From NCBI GenBank assembly GCA_019690055.1, contig JADGGF010000027.1:1-18539 (forward strand): DNA of 18,539 bases. Direction: 5' to 3'. Below, piece after piece: positions 13,459 to 18,539 of this stretch (the first letter of the stretch is position 1; the number at the start of each line of letters is the position of its first letter). The stretch comes from Micromonosporaceae bacterium. GTDB taxonomy: Bacteria; Actinomycetota; Actinomycetes; Mycobacteriales; Micromonosporaceae. A model generated the notes under the pieces. The model saw only the letters and a program-made list of their open reading frames with translations, did no database searches and was not told where the DNA came from. The translations under genes were made by a program, and so were the position numbers.

Positions 13459-14544
13459 TCAGGTGTTCCCGGAAGCGGCACCGGACGCGTGGGCGGCGGC
13501 GGCGCCGGTGCGGTGGAGTTTGTGCCAGCGCAGGGCGACGCCGGCCAGGGCGGCGGCGACCGAGCGCACGAGGACGATGTAGAGGAGCTGCCGGTAGACG
13601 AACTGTTGCAGGGGCAGGCTCCACAGGGGACGCAGCGGCTCCCGGTCGAGCCGGAAGGCGACGACGGCGGTGATCAACTGCAGGCCGAGCATGGCCAGCC
13701 AGCCCAGGCCGGCGGTGAGGCTACCGGTGACCGCGAGGCCGTAGATGGTCATGATGTCGACGATCGGGGCGAGCAGGGGGAAGACGATCCCGAACGCGGC
13801 CAGGAAGGGCAGGCCGAGGCGGCCGAAGCGGCCGGAGGGTCCGGAGTCGCGGATCGCGCCGCGGTGGATCCACATAGCCTGCATGGTGCCGTAGCTCCAC
13901 CGGTACCGTTGCCGCCACAACTGACGCAGGGTGTGCGGAGCCTCGGTCCAGGCCCGGGCCCGCTCCTCGTACACCACCTTCCACCCAGCACGGATGACCG
14001 CCATGGTCAGGTCGGTGTCCTCGGCCAGCGTGCGATCACGCACCCCTCCGACGTCGCGCAGGGCCTGACGCCGGAAGGCGCCAATGGCCCCGGGAATGGT
14101 CGGCATGCACTGCATCAGCTCGAACAGCCGCCGGTCGAGGTTGAACCCGATCACGTACTCGATGTGCTGCCACTTGCCGATCAGGCCGCGGCGGTTGCTC
14201 ACCTTCACGTTGCCGGCCACCCCACCGACGCGGGGGTCGGCGAACGGCTGCACCAGCATGCGAAGCGAGTCCGGCTCGAGCACGGTGTCGCCGTCAACCA
14301 TCACGATGATGTCGTGGCTGGCGTGGGCGATGCCGACGTTAAGCGCGTTCGCCTTGCCCCCGTTGGGAATGCTGATCAGCCGCACGTTGGGCAGGCCCAG
14401 ACCGGCCACGATGGCCGCGCTGTCATCGGTGGAGCCGTCGTTGACGACCACCACCTCAATCCCCGGATAGTCACCACACGCGATCGACCGAACCGCGGCC
14501 GCGATGTTCTCCCGCTCGTTGTAGACGGGCATCACCACCGACAC
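13459..14544 (-). CDS. Processive GT2 glycosyltransferase (PgaC/NodC-like)
   Basis: 361-aa membrane glycosyltransferase family 2 enzyme. The GT-A domain is complete: SVVMPVYNE (2-10), NDGSTDDS (35-42), DGD metal motif (84-86), AEDTDLT (174-180) and the processive-synthase motif QRYRW (212-216). About three or four hydrophobic segments follow (near 243-273, 276-297, 318-337). This is the plan of enzymes that polymerise beta-linked sugars and extrude them (poly-N-acetylglucosamine, chitin oligomer and cellulose-like synthases). Donor sugar and product cannot be told. Unlike PgaC relatives it has no N-terminal membrane helix, and the GTG start at 14544 lacks a ribosome site. Its 5' end overlaps the preceding ORF by 74 nt in another frame, and that ORF ends with a membrane segment just where one would be expected, suggesting a frameshift. 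Confidence 0.88.
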   Translation of the reverse strand: MSVVMPVYNERENIAAAVRSIACGDYPGIEVVVVNDGSTDDSAAIVAGLGLPNVRLISIPNGGKANALNVGIAHASHDIIVMVDGDTVLEPDSLRMLVQPFADPRVGGVAGNVKVSNRRGLIGKWQHIEYVIGFNLDRRLFELMQCMPTIPGAIGAFRRQALRDVGGVRDRTLAEDTDLTMAVIRAGWKVVYEERARAWTEAPHTLRQLWRQRYRWSYGTMQAMWIHRGAIRDSGPSGRFGRLGLPFLAAFGIVFPLLAPIVDIMTIYGLAVTGSLTAGLGWLAMLGLQLITAVVAFRLDREPLRPLWSLPLQQFVYRQLLYIVLVRSVAAALAGVALRWHKLHRTGAAAAHASGAASGNT

Positions 14545-15910
14545 CGGCCACCACGACGTACGTCATGCTGGCCAGGCTCGTCCCGTACGCCACCGTCCAC
14601 AGTCGACGACGTCGCCGCCCGGTGGCGTCGACAAAGACCGCCTCCGCCCGCGGCGCGTCCGAACCGGCCAACGGAGACATCACGATCGGCGCCCCGACGG
14701 AATCCCCGGTCCGCAGCCGCAGCAGGGATCGGCCGAGCGCAAGCCCGAACGCCAGCGGGCGCACCAGCAGGAGCAGCGGCCGGCCCACCGCACCGCGAAC
14801 CAGATTGCCGACGGCGAGGTCATGACGGGCGACCCACCAGACGACGACCGGGGCCACGGCCGCGCCGGCCCATAGCGCCGCCGCCTGCAGCAGCGCCGAC
14901 CAGGACGGCGTATCCATGGCCATCGCCGTCCACAGCAGCGTGGACCACCGGGATGCGTCGGCCGGTGGCTCGGACGGCGCCACGAGAAGCCGCCAAGCCG
15001 CAGCCGCGAACGCCGCGAGAACCCACATGACGACAACGCCCGGCACCACCCACCCGGCGATGTGCCGCGCCCGCAACCGGCCCTGCACCGTGCGGGTGTA
15101 CTGGCGCACGATGACGCGCTGATCCGTACCCCGGGCGAACACCCGAGCATCGGCACAGTGCCGGATCAGCACTCCCAGACGGCGCAGGCGCAGGCTCAGG
15201 CCGTAGTCGTCGGGCGCCCCCGGCCGCCACGGCCGCGGCCCGAGCCGCGACAGCTCGGACAACCGCACGAACGCCCCGTTGACGCCCAGCCGGGCCCGGC
15301 CCCGCCGACTGCGCAGAAGATTCACCGCGTCGGCGAGGACTCCGCGCTCGTACTGTTCGGCGGCGCCGAGCGCGCCAGCGCCCACAATCTGCAGCCGTGC
15401 CTGCACCGCGCCGACGCCAGGCTCGCGAAACGCCCGCCACACCGCCACGGCCAGACGCTCATCCGGCACCGCGCCGGCATCGATGATGCCGACCACCGTG
15501 CGCGCCGGATCCTCGCCGTAGTCCCGACACCGGGCCCGGATCAGGCGGTATGCCCGGTTGAGCACCTCCGCGCGATCCAGCCGGGGTGGCACCACGAGTC
15601 GGTGCATATCCGCGTGATCCGCCCGCTCATGCAGCGACAGGTCGGACACGACCACCACAGCCCGAATCCGGCACCGCAACCACAACCCAGCCGCGCGCAC
15701 CGCCGCCAGCGCCGCCGGCGCCGGGTTGACCAACACCAACCACAGAAAAGACGGAGCCGCCGACGAACCGCCACCCGGCTGCACGTCGTCAGACGCTGCT
15801 GTGGCCCCGGCAGCCCACCGAGAGGCCTCGCGCGCCGACAACAGAGCAAGACTCACGTGCCACACCGAAGAAACGGCGAGACAGGCGACCCCAGCAACCA
15901 TCAACGTCAT
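14471..15910 (-). CDS. Membrane glycosyltransferase-like protein with degenerate GT2 domain
   Basis: 479-aa ORF. An N-terminal helix (about 2-24) leads to a GT2-like domain (about 55-285) with eroded motifs: IIDAGAVPDE (142-151) stands where a DxD pair is usual, GVNGAFVRLSEL (209-220) matches the acceptor loop, PDDYGLSLRLRRLG (233-246) matches the ED-D motif, and RQYTRTVQG (269-277) replaces QRxRW. Several hydrophobic segments follow (near 286-309, 341-361, 379-394). The last 25 in-frame residues before the overlap (from RRRRLWTVAY to YVVVAG) form a basic-flanked membrane segment; the final tail of about 23 residues is an out-of-frame reading of the next gene. It may be an inactive partner or have changed specificity. 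The ATG at 15910 has only weak GGAAA upstream. Confidence 0.7.
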   Translation of the reverse strand: MTLMVAGVACLAVSSVWHVSLALLSAREASRWAAGATAASDDVQPGGGSSAAPSFLWLVLVNPAPAALAAVRAAGLWLRCRIRAVVVVSDLSLHERADHADMHRLVVPPRLDRAEVLNRAYRLIRARCRDYGEDPARTVVGIIDAGAVPDERLAVAVWRAFREPGVGAVQARLQIVGAGALGAAEQYERGVLADAVNLLRSRRGRARLGVNGAFVRLSELSRLGPRPWRPGAPDDYGLSLRLRRLGVLIRHCADARVFARGTDQRVIVRQYTRTVQGRLRARHIAGWVVPGVVVMWVLAAFAAAAWRLLVAPSEPPADASRWSTLLWTAMAMDTPSWSALLQAAALWAGAAVAPVVVWWVARHDLAVGNLVRGAVGRPLLLLVRPLAFGLALGRSLLRLRTGDSVGAPIVMSPLAGSDAPRAEAVFVDATGRRRRRLWTVAYGTSLASMTYVVVAGVGGDARLQRAGEHRGRGSVDRVW

Positions 15911-16191
15911 GACCGTTTCCGGAGAAGTGGGGTAAAGCCGAAATCGTCAGGCCAGTACCGCTGATGAGTCTGGCCCAACGCAGGCGCCAATCAGCCGCCT
16001 GCTTGATGCTACAAGTACCCTACGACTTCGTGATCAACTGAAGCAACCACGAATGCTGACCATTACCCGACTGTCGTCGTGAAAATGGCGGTGCGTTACG
16101 GTCGCTGGGTCGCCCATTTGGCCGAATTCCCGCCCGAAATGCGTACATGTCGGCTCGGCTGGCCGGCCGCCGCACGGTGCCGGGCCGGGTG
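15911..16191. other. Intergenic region upstream of the glycosyltransferase operon
   Basis: 281 bp, less GC-rich than its surroundings, between the stop of the thioredoxin/NHL gene and the glycosyltransferase-like start, both on the minus strand. It contains a hairpin with CAGGCG (15981-15986) and CGCCTG (15996-16001) arms around 9 nt, about 70 bp before the glycosyltransferase-like start and about 190 bp past the thioredoxin/NHL stop. No convincing promoter boxes or small gene are visible. Confidence 0.45.
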
Positions 16192-18018
16192 CTACTGGTC
16201 GTCGAGGCCGCGCAGGATGAGCGGCAGCCGCCTGGCCCCGTCCGGAGTGACGATGATCGGGACGCCCCAGTCCTGACGAGTGAGGTAGCACGCCGCGTGC
16301 TCTCCGTCGTCGTCACAGGTGGCGGCCCGGGCCACAACCTGCAGCACGCCTCGCTCCACAGTGGACGACAAGACCAGCGTCCGCTCCAGTTCGGTGCCGA
16401 CCCCGGCGCCGGACACGAGGAGCTCGGGCGGCGACGCGGAGACCTCCAGCCGGGTCGACGGCCCGTACGTCTCGTCCAGCTTCTGCCCGGGGGCCGGGGT
16501 GAAGACAACCCGCAGCGACACCTCACCGGGGGCGAGCAGCGTGGGCGGCCGTTCGGTCCGCAGCCGTACGGGTTCCGCGGTCAGGCCCTCGGTCAGGCTC
16601 AGGGGTACCAGGCGATGGGCCGCCGACTCGACCACGACGAGGCCGCCGTCGGGCAGCACCGTGATGCCACTCGGTTCCGCCAGCCCCGTGGCCACGGTCG
16701 AGACCAGGTCGGTCGCCGGGTCGTAGCGGCGGACCGCACCGTTGTACGTGTCGGCGATCAGGACCGTGCCATCGGCCAAGGCGGCCACGCCCAGCGGGTG
16801 CTGCAGCAGCGCCTCGCCGCCCTTGCCATCCATGTGCCCGAAGTCGAACAGGCCCTGGCCGATCGCCGTGCCCATCTGCCCGTCCCGGACGTAGCGCAGG
16901 GCCGACGACTCGGAGTCGGCGATCCACAGTGTGCTCCCGTCGGCCGAGACGGACAGGCCCGACGGCTGCGCCATGAAGACCTGCTCCAGCGGGCCGTCGC
17001 GCAGCGCCTCCACGGTGGTTCCGGCGTACACGCCGGCGGTCGACCGCACCGGATCGAACCACCACAGCTGGTGGATGCCGGCCATCGCCACGATGACCCG
17101 ACCGTCGTACCAGACCACGTCCCACGGTGAGGAAAGATCGACGTCGAGCGCGGGGTGAGCATCGAAGTCGACCGTGCCCCGCCAGGGGCGTCCGGTACCG
17201 GCCACTGTGGACACTTCCCCGGTGTCCAACCGGACCCCACGCAGCAGGTGGTTCACCGTGTCGGCGACGACCAGGTCGTACCCGACGGTCGCGGCGACGT
17301 CGGCCGGCAGCCGGCACAGCCCGTTCGGCTCCGAGAACTCGGCGGTCTCGGCCGGCCCGTCCGCCCGGCCCCGCCGCCCCGACCCGATGCGCCGCGCCAC
17401 AATCTCGAGGCCGTCGAGCACAGCGATGCTGTGGTGCGCCGCGTCGGCGACGAGCAGCTCACCCGCCGGCCCGACGATCGCCTTGGCCGGGAAGCGCAGG
17501 TCCGTGCCCGGCTCGGGCGCCGGGACGTAGCTGCCGTCGCCTCGACGCAACGTGCCCCGCGCGGTGTGCTCGCGCACGAGCTCCTCGATCAGCCGGGCCA
17601 GCCCGTCGGCGTGCCCCTCTCCGGCCATCGAGGCGACGACGTACCCCTCCGGATCCACCACGCACAGCGTCGGCCAGGCCTTCGCCGCGTACTGGTCCCA
17701 GGTGCGCAGGTCCGGGTCGTCCAGCACCGGGTGCGTGACGCCGTACCGCTGCACGGCGGCGGCGAGGGCCGCCGGGTCGCGCTCGTGCTCGAACTTGGGC
17801 GAGTGCACGCCGATCACGTCGAGCACATCGTGGTAGCGCTCCTCCAGCGGGCGCAGCTCGTCCAGGACGTGCAGACAGTTGATGCAGCAGAACGTCCAGA
17901 AGTCGAGCAGGACGATGCGACCCCGGAAGTCGGTGATGGAGTACGACCGACCCCCGGTGTTCAACCAACCACGCCCGCGCAGCTCCGGCGCCCGAACCCG
18001 AGTCATGCGGATCATCAT
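16192..18018 (-). CDS. NHLRC2-like thioredoxin / NHL beta-propeller protein
   Basis: 608-aa protein with the three-part layout of NHLRC2. The N-terminal thioredoxin-like domain (about 5-150) contains LLDFWTFCCINCLHVLDEL, whose CCINC motif gives the redox pair Cys45/Cys48, and cis-Pro region AKAWPTLCVVDPEG. A six-bladed NHL-type beta-propeller follows (about 165-485), with repeats such as LLVADAAHHSIAVLD, LVVADTVNHLLRGV, LWIADSESSALRYV and VLIADTYNGAVRRYDP. A C-terminal beta domain (about 490-608) ends the chain. No signal peptide is seen, so a cytosolic site is likely. Its exact biochemical role is unknown in bacteria. Start options are ATG 18018, 18015 and 18006; none has a good ribosome site and 18018 is kept as the longest plausible one. 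A longer frame to 18057 only adds Arg/Gly-rich residues. Confidence 0.9.
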   Translation of the reverse strand: MMIRMTRVRAPELRGRGWLNTGGRSYSITDFRGRIVLLDFWTFCCINCLHVLDELRPLEERYHDVLDVIGVHSPKFEHERDPAALAAAVQRYGVTHPVLDDPDLRTWDQYAAKAWPTLCVVDPEGYVVASMAGEGHADGLARLIEELVREHTARGTLRRGDGSYVPAPEPGTDLRFPAKAIVGPAGELLVADAAHHSIAVLDGLEIVARRIGSGRRGRADGPAETAEFSEPNGLCRLPADVAATVGYDLVVADTVNHLLRGVRLDTGEVSTVAGTGRPWRGTVDFDAHPALDVDLSSPWDVVWYDGRVIVAMAGIHQLWWFDPVRSTAGVYAGTTVEALRDGPLEQVFMAQPSGLSVSADGSTLWIADSESSALRYVRDGQMGTAIGQGLFDFGHMDGKGGEALLQHPLGVAALADGTVLIADTYNGAVRRYDPATDLVSTVATGLAEPSGITVLPDGGLVVVESAAHRLVPLSLTEGLTAEPVRLRTERPPTLLAPGEVSLRVVFTPAPGQKLDETYGPSTRLEVSASPPELLVSGAGVGTELERTLVLSSTVERGVLQVVARAATCDDDGEHAACYLTRQDWGVPIIVTPDGARRLPLILRGLDDQ

Positions 18019-18102
18019 GCCGGACCGCCGGCGGCCGCTGGCGGGGCGGCCACCCAACCGCCCCGACCGGGTAGGCCGCCCGACCGGCCGTCGCGTTGAC
18101 CC

Positions 18103-18127
18103 AGGTCCGAAGCGCCCGACCGGACCT
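18103..18127. terminator. Hairpin between the LppU-like gene and the thioredoxin/NHL gene
   Basis: AGGTCCG (18103-18109) and CGGACCT (18121-18127) are perfect 7-bp arms around 11 nt. On the minus strand it lies 36 nt past the stop of the LppU-like gene and about 85 nt before the next start, so it probably separates the two transcripts. There is no T-tract. Confidence 0.45.
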
Positions 18128-18162
18128 CGAGCGGGATACGTCGATGTCCGACCAGCCGGCCG

Positions 18163-18539
18163 TCAGCCAGCCGCGGGGACCAGGCACCGGGCGGAGCGGC
18201 CGCCGGTGGGCTCGCGAACCTCCAGCCACGGCTGGGTGACGTCCTGGCAGTCGGCCTGCGAGTCGACCGCCGAGACGATCCGGTACGCCTCCGGCTCGGA
18301 GCAGTCGACGACGACCGCCGTGGCGCCCTCCTTCTTCACGCAGGCACCGACCCGGTAGTCGGCCCCGCTGCGATCCAGCGCCAGGCCGATGTACGAACCG
18401 ACCCCGACGACGGCCAGGACCGCCACCGTGACCAGGGTGATGATCAGGCCACGCCGCGGCTTGCGCTGCGGTGGCGGAGCCGACCGCTCCGGCCAGTCGT
18501 AGCCACCTCCGCCCGGTCCCGACGGACCGCCCCCGGGGC
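18163..18539 (-). CDS. Partial membrane protein, LppU/SCO3897-like
   Basis: The 3' 124 codons of a gene that runs off the window edge; the frame is open to 18537. The visible N-terminal part is Gly/Pro-rich (PGGGPSGPGGGGYDWPERS), then a basic patch (PQRKPRRG), one membrane helix (LIITLVTVAVLAVVGVGSYI), and an extracytoplasmic domain with YRVGACVKKEG, VVVDCSEPEAYRIVSAV, CQDV and a terminal RCLVPAAG. This is the plan of actinobacterial LppU/SCO3897-family proteins: disordered cytosolic tail, single helix, small outer Cys-containing domain. Four Cys could form two disulfides. Function is unknown. An internal Met-like start (18426) falls inside the membrane helix and is not the real one. Confidence 0.75.
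   Translation of the reverse strand, partial: PGGGPSGPGGGGYDWPERSAPPPQRKPRRGLIITLVTVAVLAVVGVGSYIGLALDRSGADYRVGACVKKEGATAVVVDCSEPEAYRIVSAVDSQADCQDVTQPWLEVREPTGGRSARCLVPAAG

Noticed and set aside
13489..15030. Plus-strand open frame of 513 codons opposite the glycosyltransferases
   Set aside because: Composition and phase mirror the minus-strand genes; no motif or ribosome site.
1..18539. CRISPR array, prophage, IS element or tRNA/rRNA gene
   Set aside because: No regularly spaced direct repeats, transposase, integrase, capsid motifs or cloverleaf was seen on either strand.

Overview
The window is high-GC actinobacterial DNA (roughly 70% G+C, strong G/C bias at third codon positions, several GTG and one TTG start, few T-tracts after hairpins). 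Gene content (FadE5-type acyl-CoA dehydrogenase, GntR-ABC efflux operon, actinobacterial LppU/SCO3897-like protein, RlpA-like exported protein) suggests a mycelial or Micromonospora-like actinomycete. The family placement is inference; no rRNA, tRNA, phage, IS or CRISPR feature was seen.

Layout: (1) 1-660, a small guanidinium exporter (Gdx/SugE, minus strand) preceded by a very well conserved guanidine-III (ykkC-III) riboswitch. (2) 664-1826, about 1.2 kb with no convincing gene. (3) 1842-3908, an RlpA-like double-psi beta-barrel protein and a membrane-bound SpoIIE/PP2C phosphatase, both plus strand. (4) 4073-6173, an intergenic hairpin repeat, tandem operator-like sites, a FadE5-like acyl-CoA dehydrogenase, and a strong bidirectional hairpin at the convergent junction. 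(5) 6179-9282, minus strand: a SixA-like histidine phosphatase, then a GntR (YtrA-type) regulator, ABC ATPase and ABC permease, with a 24-bp palindrome sitting on the predicted transcription start. (6) 9301-12590: a second copy of the intergenic repeat, a hemolysin III/PAQR membrane protein, and a divergent pxpB-pxpC-pxpA 5-oxoprolinase operon. (7) 12665-15910, minus strand: a probable cell-surface polysaccharide locus with a degenerate membrane glycosyltransferase, an intact processive GT2 glycosyltransferase and a lipoprotein. (8) 16192-18539, minus strand: an NHLRC2-like thioredoxin/beta-propeller protein and the 3' part of a membrane-anchored LppU-like protein.

Most notable points: the guanidine-III riboswitch-Gdx unit, where aptamer and transporter both match the guanidinium system; the glycosyltransferase pair, whose 74-nt out-of-frame overlap looks like a broken or recoded fusion, because the upstream ORF ends in a membrane segment exactly where the downstream GT2 domain begins without one; a recurring intergenic hairpin family sharing the core AGGCGTCCTT; and several palindromic operator candidates that make testable regulatory predictions.
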